Part shown: piece by piece, positions 1 through 8,199 of the stretch | Position numbering within the stretch: the first letter of the stretch is position 1 | Layout of the letters: every line of letters starts with the position of its first letter | Origin: Clostridium ganghwense | Lineage (GTDB): Bacteria > Bacillota > Clostridia > Clostridiales > Clostridiaceae | Direction of reading: 5' to 3' | NCBI RefSeq assembly: GCF_026735165.1 | Contig: NZ_JAPQES010000007.1 | Span: 1 to 64,000 of the forward strand | Length of the DNA: 64,000 nucleotides | Notes under the pieces: generated by a model | Seen by the model: only the letters and a program-made list of their open reading frames with translations | The model's database searches: none | Told to the model about the DNA's origin: nothing | Translations under genes and position numbers: made by a program

Positions 1-188
1 GAGGACAACTTACTGTTGTTCCTGTAAAAACAGAAGGCGATATACCAAAAGATAAGATTTTTGAATGTGTAAAAGCATTAAAAGGACTAAGTGTTAAAGC
101 ACCTGTAAATATTGGAGATGTTATTGTAGAAAATTTTGCAGATACTGGTGTAAATGTAATAGCTACTAAAAAAATAGCTTCAATTTAA
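1..188 (+). CDS. DUF1667 family protein, C-terminal fragment
   Basis: The window opens inside this gene; the reading frame starts at base 3 and ends in TAA at 186-188, so only about 61 C-terminal residues are visible. The tail reads GQLTVVPVKTEGDIPKDK and continues to the end as expected for DUF1667, a small Cys-rich protein that in clostridia usually follows a glycerol-3-phosphate or NAD(FAD)-dependent dehydrogenase. The Cys motifs would lie upstream of the window. The next gene is a glycerol-3-phosphate transporter, which supports a role in glycerol catabolism. Family assignment comes from the C-terminal pattern and context only; no catalytic residue can be checked. Confidence 0.7.
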   Translation, partial: GQLTVVPVKTEGDIPKDKIFECVKALKGLSVKAPVNIGDVIVENFADTGVNVIATKKIASI

Positions 189-273
189 TTAGAAAGTTAC
201 TAATGTGATAATTTAGTGAAACTTATAAATTTCACTTTAATTATAAAAATTAACCAAAGAAAGGGGTAAAAAA

Positions 274-1620
274 ATGATAGGATTTTTAAAACCGGCACCT
301 CATATTGAGCGTTTGCCAAAGGACAAAATTGACTCTACTTATAAGAGGTATCGTATTCAAATGTTCATAAGTATTTATATTGGATATGCGATTTATTACT
401 TCGTTAGAAGTAACTTTTCAATTGCTAAAAGTTACATGATAACACAATTAGGATTTACAAAAACAGAACTTGGAATTATAGCTTCAGGGTTAGGAATAGC
501 TTATGGAATAAGTAAGTTTGTAATGGGTAGTTTTTCAGACAGATCTAACCCAAAATATTTTTTAGCAATAGGACTTATATTATCTGGAATTGCTAACTTA
601 TGTTTAGGATTAACAGCAAGTGTACCAATATTATTTATGTTAATGACAATAAATGGATGGGTTCAAGGTATGGGATGGCCTCCATGTGGAAGAACAATGA
701 CACACTGGTTCTCCGATAAAGAACGTGGAGTTAAAATGGCTATTTGGAATACTGCTCACAATTTAGGAGGAGGATTAATAGCTACAGTAGCTGTTATAGG
801 TGTTACTATGTTTGGTGGAAGCTATAAAGGTGCTTTCTATCTACCAGGTATAATAGCAATTGTTACTGGAATATTATTTATGATATTTGCAAAAGATACT
901 CCACAATCAGTTGGATTACCTCCAATAGAAGAGTATAAAAACGATTACCCAAAATTTGAAGTAGAAGTAGAAGATACAGAAAAAGAATTAACAGCAAAAG
1001 AAATATTCTTTAAATATGTATTAAACAATAAATTCTTATGGATGATTGCAGTAGCTAACTTATTTGTTTATCTAGTAAGATATGGTGTTCTTAACTGGGC
1101 TCCAGTTTACTTAAAGGAAGTAAGAGGATTTAATACAAAAGAGGCAGGATTAGCTTTCGCATTATTTGAATATGCTGCTATTCCAGGTACAATTATAGTT
1201 GGTTGGATAAGTGATAAGGTGTTCCATGGACGTCGTGCTCCAGCTGGTGTATTCTGTATGTTAGGTGTTGCAGTTGCTACTTATATTTACTGGAAAAGTA
1301 CAAACATGATGGCTATAAATATAGCATTAGCATCAATAGGAGCCTTAATTTATGGACCAGTTATGCTTATAGGTGTTTCTGCTCTTGACCTAGTTCCTAA
1401 AAAAGCTGCAGGTACTGCTGCTGGATTCACTGGTTTATTTGGTTATATGGGTGGAGCTGTGTTAGCAGAAGTGTTATTAGGAGCTATCTTTGATAAATTC
1501 GGATGGGATGGAGGATTTATGCTACTAATTGCAGCTTCTGTACTTTCAGTAATATTCCTATCATTCACATGGAACTTACATGATAGATCAGAAGATGAAG
1601 AACAAGAACTTGCTAGCTAA
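274..1620 (+). CDS. glpT: Glycerol-3-phosphate:phosphate antiporter GlpT
   Basis: A 448-residue polytopic membrane protein of the major facilitator superfamily, organophosphate:phosphate antiporter family, expected to import glycerol-3-phosphate in exchange for phosphate. The two arginines that bind phosphate in E. coli GlpT (R45 and R269) are present at the same numbers here, in YYFVRSNFS and VYLVRYGVLNW. The motifs YLKEVRGF and IPGTIIVGWISDKVF are also GlpT-like, and the length matches the E. coli protein (about 452). A good SD (GAAAGGGG) precedes the ATG. It follows a DUF1667 gene by 85 nt with only a 7-bp hairpin (215-236) between, so it is probably the last gene of a glp operon ending at the terminator at 1697-1738. 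Confidence 0.95.
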   Translation: MIGFLKPAPHIERLPKDKIDSTYKRYRIQMFISIYIGYAIYYFVRSNFSIAKSYMITQLGFTKTELGIIASGLGIAYGISKFVMGSFSDRSNPKYFLAIGLILSGIANLCLGLTASVPILFMLMTINGWVQGMGWPPCGRTMTHWFSDKERGVKMAIWNTAHNLGGGLIATVAVIGVTMFGGSYKGAFYLPGIIAIVTGILFMIFAKDTPQSVGLPPIEEYKNDYPKFEVEVEDTEKELTAKEIFFKYVLNNKFLWMIAVANLFVYLVRYGVLNWAPVYLKEVRGFNTKEAGLAFALFEYAAIPGTIIVGWISDKVFHGRRAPAGVFCMLGVAVATYIYWKSTNMMAINIALASIGALIYGPVMLIGVSALDLVPKKAAGTAAGFTGLFGYMGGAVLAEVLLGAIFDKFGWDGGFMLLIAASVLSVIFLSFTWNLHDRSEDEEQELAS

Positions 1621-1696
1621 TTTCTAGAAGAATTATTATTTAATGAAAAAGCCAATAAATTTAGATTATGCGCTCCAAAAAAATAAGATATAATAG

Positions 1697-1738
1697 AAAG
1701 AGTTAAGTAAATTATTTTATATAATTACTTAACTCTTT
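1697..1738. terminator. Bidirectional intrinsic terminator between glpT and gtrA-like gene
   Basis: A perfect 14-bp inverted repeat (1697-1710 with 1725-1738, arms AAAGAGTTAAGTAA and its complement) around a 14-nt loop, flanked by T-rich sequence on both sides. It lies between two convergent genes and can serve both. Confidence 0.8.
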
Positions 1739-1760
1739 ATTATATTTAGAGATTATAATG

Positions 1761-2204
1761 TTATGTATTTTTAAATATAAAAAATTTATTTACTAAAAAT
1801 GTTATTATGCCTACCGTTATAGAAGCTGTTAGTTTTGATAAATTAAACCAAAGTTTTATAGGAAAATTAAATATATTATGAGCTGTAAGCCATACAAATA
1901 TGTTAATATTAAAAAAGGCTGAAGTTCCAAGAACTAAAGTATATTTAAGGTAAGAGCTTTTGTTTGCTCTAAAGGTAATTTTCTTGTTAAGATGGTACCC
2001 ATTAAGAGAATATACTATAAAGGCTATGATTTCAAATAAATATAACATTATTTTAGAATAAGTATCTATTGCAGAATATATATTTGTTAAATAAGATAAT
2101 ATATTTAGTACTAAAAAATTTATAATTACATTGCTTCCACCTATTAAGGAATAAGTAATAAATTGAACTAAATTTTTTCTAAGTATAGAAGTGTTTTCTG
2201 ACAT
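1761..2204 (-). CDS. GtrA-like family membrane protein
   Basis: A 147-residue protein with four predicted membrane segments, matching the GtrA family in length and layout: a basic start (RKNLVQFITYSLIGGSN), helices joined by short loops, the internal NKKITFRA segment and the ending VNKFFIFKN. GtrA proteins are thought to flip polyprenyl-linked sugars for surface glycosylation, but no glycosyltransferase gene is next to this one, so the substrate is unknown. The start is backed by an upstream AGGAG. It is transcribed alone, converging on glpT. Confidence 0.85.
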   Translation of the reverse strand: MSENTSILRKNLVQFITYSLIGGSNVIINFLVLNILSYLTNIYSAIDTYSKIMLYLFEIIAFIVYSLNGYHLNKKITFRANKSSYLKYTLVLGTSAFFNINIFVWLTAHNIFNFPIKLWFNLSKLTASITVGIITFLVNKFFIFKNT

Positions 2205-2309
2205 GTTAATTTCTCCTAATGCAAGACATATTACAATTATAACACATTAGATATTTGAAGTTTTTAAATCTTATTTTACTATTACAATAAAGAAAGGAAG
2301 GGCTTAATT

Positions 2310-3527
2310 ATGATAGAATATAAGTTAAGTAATGGAATAGATATTCAATATATAAAAAGAAATGGAAATATAAGTTCATTTTGTATAGGATTTAATGCTG
2401 GTGCCTTAGTTGAAAAAGAAAATGAATTTGGACTAGCGCATGCAGTTGAACATATGGTATTTAAAGGAACACAAAATAGAACAGAAGAAGAGATTAATAA
2501 ACTTTCTGATGAAATTTTTGGATTTCATAATGCAATGACAAATTATCCTTATGTAATTTATTATGGTACTACTTTATCATGTGATTTTAAAAAGGGTTTT
2601 GAAATATATTCTGATATAATATTGAATCCTATTTTTAGTAAAGAGGGCTTTAAGGAAGAAATGGATGTAATCCTTGAAGAACTGAAAGAATGGAAGGATG
2701 AACCTTATCAAGAATGTGAAGATGAACTATATTATAATTCTTTTAATAGCAGAAGAATAAAAGAATTAATAATTGGTAATGAAAAAAGTATAAAAAATAT
2801 AAGATTAGGAGATATTAAAAGGTTTTATAAGGAACATTATGCTCCCCAAAATTGTGTAATAAGTGTAGTATCTTCACTAGAATTTGAGGAAGTTCTACAA
2901 ATTGCAAATGAATATTTTAATGCTTTTAACAATGATTATACTTATATACATAAAGAAAAATATGAGGATAATAATGAAGGTGTTTTTCATAAGATTAGAA
3001 AGGATTTAAATGGGGCAAAAATAGAATATTGTTTTCCTATAGATATGTTAAATGAAGAAGAAATAAAATTACTTAAAATATTTAATTTTATATTTGGAGA
3101 AGGAACTAGCAGTATTTTATATGATGAAATAAGAACAAAAAATGGGTTGGTTTATGATATTTCAAGTAGCATAAAGAATGAAAGTGGAATAAAATTGTTT
3201 ACAATAAAGCTTGGAACATCTATACATAATATAAATAAAGCTATTGAACTCATAAATCATAAGATAGAAGAAATAAAAGGTATAAAAGGAATTTTTAATA
3301 AAAAAAACATAAGTAAAATAATAAAAAGTCTAAATCTAAAGAAAGAATTAAGTATAGAAAGATCCATTCAATTAACGAAGCAATTAACTACTCATAAAAT
3401 TATGTATAATTCAATTGATAATGTATTTAATGAATTTAGTAATCTTGAAATAAATGAAGAAAAGATTTTAAGGGTAATTAATAAAATTTTAAAAAGTCCT
3501 AGTATACAGGTATTAAGACCAGAATAG
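2310..3527 (+). CDS. M16 family zinc metallopeptidase (pitrilysin-like)
   Basis: A 405-residue protein with the inverted zinc motif HxxEH as HAVEH (H44, E47, H48), followed by the acidic helix around residues 115-130 that supplies the third ligand in this family. The length fits a two-domain half-enzyme of the insulinase/processing-peptidase superfamily. Residues 160-200 and the C-terminal half (FIFGEGTSSILYDEIR) carry the usual second-domain signature. No signal peptide is visible, so it is probably cytoplasmic. It is monocistronic, preceded by a strong SD and followed directly by a perfect palindrome. The natural substrate is unknown. Confidence 0.88.
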   Translation: MIEYKLSNGIDIQYIKRNGNISSFCIGFNAGALVEKENEFGLAHAVEHMVFKGTQNRTEEEINKLSDEIFGFHNAMTNYPYVIYYGTTLSCDFKKGFEIYSDIILNPIFSKEGFKEEMDVILEELKEWKDEPYQECEDELYYNSFNSRRIKELIIGNEKSIKNIRLGDIKRFYKEHYAPQNCVISVVSSLEFEEVLQIANEYFNAFNNDYTYIHKEKYEDNNEGVFHKIRKDLNGAKIEYCFPIDMLNEEEIKLLKIFNFIFGEGTSSILYDEIRTKNGLVYDISSSIKNESGIKLFTIKLGTSIHNINKAIELINHKIEEIKGIKGIFNKKNISKIIKSLNLKKELSIERSIQLTKQLTTHKIMYNSIDNVFNEFSNLEINEEKILRVINKILKSPSIQVLRPE

Positions 3528-3582
3528 AACAAAAGTGCGGCGTAAAAATTACTAGTAATTTTTACGCCGCACTTTTGTTCTA
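3525..3582. terminator. 58-bp perfect palindrome, likely bidirectional terminator
   Basis: A perfect inverted repeat with no spacer (left arm 3525-3553, right arm 3554-3582) containing a GC-rich core, GTGCGGCG. It begins in the stop codon of the M16 peptidase gene and abuts the stop codon of the convergent L,D-transpeptidase gene. As RNA it would fold on either strand. The U-tract is short (CTTTTG), so termination is inferred from position. Confidence 0.75.
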
Positions 3583-4212
3583 CTATTTCAGTATTTCAAT
3601 AGAAGTCCCATAGTTGGTATATTTCCAAATGATATGTATAGCTTCATCAGATAAAGCAATACATCCTGCTGTCCAATTATGGTTATCTCCACCACCATGT
3701 ATACCAACAGCACCACCTAATGATGTATTCCAAGGGGGCTGCTGTTTATTTTCAATAGCTTTTTTTATTTTATTGAAGGTATAAGAATCAATTAGTCCAT
3801 TTTCTAATCCTCTTTTAGCATCTTCAATATTTGGATAACTCAGTCCTAAAAAGAGAGTAAATTTACTTTTATCATTTCTGGTACAAATATAGTATTTACC
3901 TTCTGGAGTTTTAGAGTCCCCTTCTTTATTTTTATCTCCTTTTGGATTTTGTCCTAGAACAATTTTAAATCTTCCTATAAGTTTATCATCACCGTAAAGT
4001 TCTAAGGTTCTTGAAGTTTTATATATTTTAATCCAAGTTGATGAAGGAGGATTTTGAGGCTCTTTGAAAAAATAATTATTACCAGTGTCATCTGTTGATA
4101 AAGTATGTGCAATGTTTTTAGTAGGGATATCTTTTTTTAAAATGTTTGTTACAATAATTATTAAGAATGTAGTTGAAATTATAATAAAGAATAAAAGTGA
4201 TTTTTTTATCAT
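3583..4212 (-). CDS. L,D-transpeptidase (YkuD domain), membrane-anchored
   Basis: A 209-residue protein with an uncleaved N-terminal membrane segment (about residues 5-24) and an extracytoplasmic YkuD catalytic domain. The active-site signature is HGGGDNHNWTAGCIALSD, with H172 and nucleophile C184. Upstream landmarks typical of the fold are visible: KIYKTSRTLELY at the domain start and KTPEGKYYI near residues 101-109. Such enzymes form 3-3 peptidoglycan cross-links or attach proteins to the wall. The gene stands alone, with an SD (AGAGGTGAG) upstream of ATG. Which cross-linking role it has cannot be told from sequence. Confidence 0.92.
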   Translation of the reverse strand: MIKKSLLFFIIISTTFLIIIVTNILKKDIPTKNIAHTLSTDDTGNNYFFKEPQNPPSSTWIKIYKTSRTLELYGDDKLIGRFKIVLGQNPKGDKNKEGDSKTPEGKYYICTRNDKSKFTLFLGLSYPNIEDAKRGLENGLIDSYTFNKIKKAIENKQQPPWNTSLGGAVGIHGGGDNHNWTAGCIALSDEAIHIIWKYTNYGTSIEILK

Positions 4213-4288
4213 TATTAGCTCACCTCTGACATTTGTACTTGCTAAAAATTATAGCATAATCCAGTAATACATTTGATTACAAAAATAA

Positions 4289-4340
4289 GACAATACTATA
4301 TCATATTTTTTTAATCTTAAAAATATGATATGATATTGTC
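4289..4340. promoter_or_regulatory. Imperfect inverted repeat in divergent intergenic region
   Basis: Two 22-nt arms (4289-4310 and 4319-4340) starting GACAATA and ending ATATTGTC pair with about two mismatches across an 8-nt centre. It lies between the divergent L,D-transpeptidase and DUF5050 genes, about 15 bp before the DUF5050 SD, so it is either a regulator-binding site or a leader hairpin. It has no U-tract. Confidence 0.4.
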
Positions 4341-4372
4341 TGTAGGCTAAAATTAAGGACGTGAATAAGTAT

Positions 4373-6259
4373 ATGAAAAAGAAATTTTTAATATTTTCAA
4401 GTGTTATATTATTTATAATAGTGATAGGTACATTTCAATTAAAATCTTATGGATATTTTGAACACTCCAATGTAAAACTGGGAAGTATCTCAGGAAATAT
4501 GTATAGTGGAGGAAATGCTGCTGAAGATGAGAAATATATCTATTTTAGTAACTATGATGAACAGGGGAAGCTTTACAGAATGGACAAGAATACAAAAAAA
4601 CTTACTAAGCTTTGTGATGATGTTGCATGTTATATAAATATTTTAGATGGATATATCTATTATTCAAATTTAAGTGATGGAGAAAAGATTTATAAAATAA
4701 AGAGTGATGGCAGCGGTCGTAAAAAACTGGGAGATTCCATAGCTGAATATATTAGAGTAAGAGGAAGTTATATATATTACAGTAATGGAGAAGATGATAA
4801 TTGTTTATATAAAATGAGAGTTGATGGAAATAAAAATAGAAAAATTATAAATAGTTGTGTATATGGATTTAATATTATTAATGACAAAATTTACTATTTA
4901 AAAAAAGAAGGATTTTATTCTGTAACTGTAAATGGACATTTTGGGAAACGATTGTATAGGGAAAATAAGTTTAAAGATGAAGTTATTTTAGGAAATTATA
5001 TTCAAATTCAAGGAGAAAACATTTATTTTACAAACATAGGGCATGAAGATAAAGATAAATTCTTATGCAAAACAGACTTGAAAAGTTTTAAGTTTGAAAG
5101 GTTAACTGATGAAAATGTTAAAGAAGTAAATGTACATGGAGAAGATATATATTATATTAACGAATTTGATGAAGATTCTCTTTATACCATAAAAACAGAT
5201 GGTTCCAAAAGAAGAAAATTAAAAGAAGGTCCAATTAGTGGAATTAGTGTTGTTGGAGATTATATTTTTTATTTTAAGGATGTACATGGGGAAATATATA
5301 GAATGAATATGGATACTGAGAAAAAGGAAAAAATAAGTCAATCTAATCCTAGCAGCATGCAAGTATATAATGGTAAAGTAGTTTACACAACAGATATTAA
5401 AAGAGATAAGCGTAGAGGTAACTTAAATCGTATAGAAGTAAATAGTAAAAAAGAAAAAATGCTTTCATATGTTGATGGTGGATGGCAAAAGATAGTAAAG
5501 GTAGAAGACGGATGGGTATATTTTATAAAAGTGAGTGTTAATAAAGAGAAGATAGAAGAAAAATTTTATCGTGTGAAAATTAATGGAGATAATTTACAAG
5601 AAATTCCTAGAAAATTTGATGAATTTCAGGATAAGATAAAAGGTGGTTATCTGTACTATGTAGATAGTGGGAATGAAAAAGGTTGTGCTATATATACAGA
5701 AAAGATAGGCACAGGAAAATCTATTAAATTAATAGAAAATTCAAGTGAATATTTAAGCGGAGTTGGTTTTGAAAATGAAAAGAATATAGTTATTAATGCT
5801 GTTACAGATAAATGGGTATATTATTCTGTAGTCAAGGAAATTAGAGGTTCTAAAATATTTAGCTATTTATATAGAGTAAATATGGATGGAAGATATAATG
5901 AACTAATTAGTAAAGACACTATAACAAATTTAGTAGAGTATGAAGGATACCTTTATTATGGCATTCTATCAGATTCAGGAGCGTTATACCGTATGAATTT
6001 AGATGGAAGTGAAAATATTAAAATTTTAGATGGAAAGATAGATAATATATATCTAGTCTCAATTAAGGATGGATGGATTTATTATAAATGTGGTACAGAT
6101 GGAAACAAATTGTATAGAATAAAAATAGATGGTTCTGAAAAACAAAGAATTTTCAACAATAGACATATTTCTTTTATAAATATAGAAGGACAATATATTT
6201 ATTATGAGTTTGCTTCTAGAGATAAAAAGCAATTTATTATAAAAAATACAGAAATCTAA
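4373..6259 (+). CDS. Cell-surface DUF5050 beta-propeller protein, about 14 repeats
   Basis: A 628-residue exported protein: an N-terminal hydrophobic signal anchor, then a chain of about 14 repeats of roughly 40 residues, each built around IYYSN...LYKIKxDG...KL (DUF5050, YWTD-like propeller blades). Repeats are clearest near residues 50-150 and 530-600; the middle ones are more divergent. Fourteen blades would make two seven-bladed propellers. I chose ATG 4373 over GTG 4361 because the SD AAGGACGTGA (4355-4364) overlaps the GTG but sits 8 nt before the ATG. No enzymatic motif is seen; a binding or sensing role at the cell surface is inference. A shorter paralogue lies at 28950-30275. Confidence 0.8.
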   Translation: MKKKFLIFSSVILFIIVIGTFQLKSYGYFEHSNVKLGSISGNMYSGGNAAEDEKYIYFSNYDEQGKLYRMDKNTKKLTKLCDDVACYINILDGYIYYSNLSDGEKIYKIKSDGSGRKKLGDSIAEYIRVRGSYIYYSNGEDDNCLYKMRVDGNKNRKIINSCVYGFNIINDKIYYLKKEGFYSVTVNGHFGKRLYRENKFKDEVILGNYIQIQGENIYFTNIGHEDKDKFLCKTDLKSFKFERLTDENVKEVNVHGEDIYYINEFDEDSLYTIKTDGSKRRKLKEGPISGISVVGDYIFYFKDVHGEIYRMNMDTEKKEKISQSNPSSMQVYNGKVVYTTDIKRDKRRGNLNRIEVNSKKEKMLSYVDGGWQKIVKVEDGWVYFIKVSVNKEKIEEKFYRVKINGDNLQEIPRKFDEFQDKIKGGYLYYVDSGNEKGCAIYTEKIGTGKSIKLIENSSEYLSGVGFENEKNIVINAVTDKWVYYSVVKEIRGSKIFSYLYRVNMDGRYNELISKDTITNLVEYEGYLYYGILSDSGALYRMNLDGSENIKILDGKIDNIYLVSIKDGWIYYKCGTDGNKLYRIKIDGSEKQRIFNNRHISFINIEGQYIYYEFASRDKKQFIIKNTEI

Positions 6260-6273
6260 ATACAATCAATTTA

Positions 6274-6306
6274 AAAAGCTTACAGGTTTAAAGCCTGTAA
6301 GCTTTT
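6274..6306. terminator. Bidirectional terminator
   Basis: A 13-bp perfect stem (AAAAGCTTACAGG, 6274-6286, with 6294-6306) and 7-nt loop, followed by a T-rich run. It lies between the convergent DUF5050 and flavin reductase genes. Confidence 0.85.
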
Positions 6307-6316
6307 ATTTTTATCA

Positions 6317-6913
6317 TTATTTTTTATTTCTATTTTTTTTTACTTTTTTCTTTCTTCTAATTGAAAATCCAAAGCTGCCAATAGCATTTTTAGAAAGTCC
6401 AAAATATTCTCCATGAGAATAACAAATTAGATTCGCTTTTTCATAATGGATTTTACCTTTTTCATCAATTAAATTATCCTCAACATGAACAGCTAAAACT
6501 TCAGCTAAAAATAAATCATGAGATCCTAGAGGAGTAATATTTTTAAGCTTACATTCTAAAGCTATAGGACAATCTTCTATGTAGGGTGTATCTATATTTT
6601 CACAATGGGCTAAAGTAAATTTACATTCTTTAATTTTGTCAATAGTTTTTCCAGAACGTACCCCACAAAAATCAACAGCTTTTACCATATCCCTAGAAGG
6701 AAGATTTACCACAAATTCTTTAGATTGTTTTATGTATTCATATGAAAGTCTTTCAGGTCTTATAGCTACTGTAATCATAGGCGGTCTTGTACAAGCAGTA
6801 CCTATCCATCCAACAGTAAATACGTTAACTTTTCCTTCATTATTTTTAGAGGTAATTAGTACGGAAGGAACTGGATTTAACATTGCACTTCCTTTAAAAA
6901 TTTTTTTAGTCAT
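6317..6913 (-). CDS. Flavin reductase family protein (flavoredoxin-like)
   Basis: A 198-residue soluble protein of the flavin reductase/flavoredoxin split-barrel fold, which binds FMN and takes part in electron transfer or flavin reduction. Family landmarks are PVPSVLITSKNNEGKVNVFTVGW near the N-terminus, PPMITVAIRPERLSYEYI, and EFVVNLPSRD around residue 65. The C-terminus ends in a strongly basic tail (RRKKKVKKNRNKK) that is not part of the fold. The gene is monocistronic with AGGAGAG upstream of ATG. The physiological partner is unknown. Confidence 0.88.
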   Translation of the reverse strand: MTKKIFKGSAMLNPVPSVLITSKNNEGKVNVFTVGWIGTACTRPPMITVAIRPERLSYEYIKQSKEFVVNLPSRDMVKAVDFCGVRSGKTIDKIKECKFTLAHCENIDTPYIEDCPIALECKLKNITPLGSHDLFLAEVLAVHVEDNLIDEKGKIHYEKANLICYSHGEYFGLSKNAIGSFGFSIRRKKKVKKNRNKK

Positions 6914-7130
6914 TTCAATCTCTCCTATAAATTATAAGTTGACATTATTTTTTACAAAAACATAATAATTATATCAAGTAAAGCTTAAAATAATCAAGTG
7001 TTGGGATAATTTAAACAGCTTAGGATAAATAGAACTATTTTACCTCTATAACACTATGTAATTAATGAGTAATAAATAATATAATTAGCGTATAGAGCTT
7101 GTCTCAAAAGTAAGGATGGAGGTATTAATA

Positions 7131-7241
7131 ATGAGCGAAAAGGAAATAGTTTTATTAGAAAAAATTTTAAGAGAATTACAAGATATTAAAGTAATGATTC
7201 AGGAAAATCATGAAGGTGAAGAGATAGATAATAAAGAGTAA
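7131..7241 (+). CDS. Small acidic protein, 36 residues, function unknown
   Basis: A short reading frame with a near-perfect SD (GGAGG, 9 nt before ATG) and its own terminator downstream, which argues that it is real. The product begins MSEKEIVLLEKILRELQDIK and ends EGEEIDNKE. It is highly charged, with leucine/isoleucine spacing suggesting one amphipathic or coiled-coil helix followed by an acidic tail. It has no membrane segment and no cysteine. It stands alone between the flavin reductase and the TIM-barrel gene. I do not recognise a family. Confidence 0.65.
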   Translation: MSEKEIVLLEKILRELQDIKVMIQENHEGEEIDNKE

Positions 7242-7282
7242 CAGAAAATTGTAAAGTATATATTATACATAGTATTATTAAT

Positions 7283-7304
7283 AAAAGCGGCATATGCCGC
7301 TTTT
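7283..7304. terminator. Bidirectional terminator
   Basis: A perfect 22-bp palindrome, AAAAGCGGCAT plus its complement, followed by TTTTTT. It ends the small-protein gene on the plus strand and abuts the stop codon of the convergent TIM-barrel gene. Confidence 0.85.
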
Positions 7305-8123
7305 TTAAAGTGATTTATAGTATTCTTTTAAAAGTAATGCATCATTTTCTAAAATAGGACTTTCACAGATAATACATCCTTTAATATCAAACTTAACAAA
7401 AGCTTCTATACAAGCTTTGTAGTTAAAATCACTTTCTTCAAATGGAAGATGATTTCTTTCACCCTTAACAGTATAATTGATTCCAGACATATGTATATGC
7501 ATGTCTTTTAAAGCAACTTCTCCCAGCTCCGTGACCACATAATCTAATATTTTTGCAAAATCATGATAGTTTTTTAATATACCATTATGTCTAGCGTGCA
7601 GATGAGAGAAATCTATACAAAGTTTACAAGTAGGAACTTCTTTGCAAAGCTTAACATTTTCTTCAAGAGAACCGAATTGTGTACCTTTACCTGTAGTTTC
7701 TAATCTATAATCTATGCCTAGATCAGGCAACTTTAAAAGGTTATTTTTTATAGTTTCAAAAGTTTCTTCTTTAGAATCTTTCAGGTAAAAACCAGGATGG
7801 AAAATTAAACTTTTACCTTCTACTTTTTTTAATCCTTCTGCACCTTTAACAATTCTTTCTAATGATTTTACTTGCTTTTCTTCTTCATCAGCATTTAAAT
7901 TTATAAAATAGGAGCCGTGAGCAGAAAGATAGAAATTATTTTTTAGCTTAGTGTCTAATATTTCAACGCTATTTTTGTCAGTTACATTTACAGAACGTAC
8001 AAAAGGAAGTTCCATAGCATCTAAACTTAATTCTTTTAAATACTCAATACCAGATTTATATTTAAATTTCTTATTTTCATCACCAAGTGGGAGACCTGAT
8101 ATTCCAAATAATAAAGTATCCAT
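7305..8123 (-). CDS. Endonuclease IV-like / xylose isomerase-like TIM-barrel protein
   Basis: A 272-residue protein of the AP-endonuclease-2/xylose-isomerase-like TIM-barrel superfamily. Metal-binding residues of the endonuclease IV type can be followed along the chain: SAHGSY, FHPGFY, LETTGKGTQFGS, CIDFSHLHAR, DMHIHMSG and the C-terminal ICESP. The spacing is close to Nfo (deoxyribonuclease IV), though the protein is slightly short and some loops differ, so it is either a true AP endonuclease or a related metal-dependent enzyme. ATG with AGGTGAT SD. It is divergent from recJ, a DNA repair gene, 76 bp away, which mildly supports a repair role. Confidence 0.8.
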   Translation of the reverse strand: MDTLLFGISGLPLGDENKKFKYKSGIEYLKELSLDAMELPFVRSVNVTDKNSVEILDTKLKNNFYLSAHGSYFINLNADEEEKQVKSLERIVKGAEGLKKVEGKSLIFHPGFYLKDSKEETFETIKNNLLKLPDLGIDYRLETTGKGTQFGSLEENVKLCKEVPTCKLCIDFSHLHARHNGILKNYHDFAKILDYVVTELGEVALKDMHIHMSGINYTVKGERNHLPFEESDFNYKACIEAFVKFDIKGCIICESPILENDALLLKEYYKSL

Positions 8124-8199
8124 AATTAATCACCTCATTAAAATATTATAGCACAAAATTTATTATTGGTATGTTATAATAGCTAAGGAGAAGGTGATA

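Noticed and set aside
6636-6965. 109-codon plus-strand frame over the flavin reductase gene
   Set aside because: It is antisense to a clear family member; the product shows no domain and no SD.
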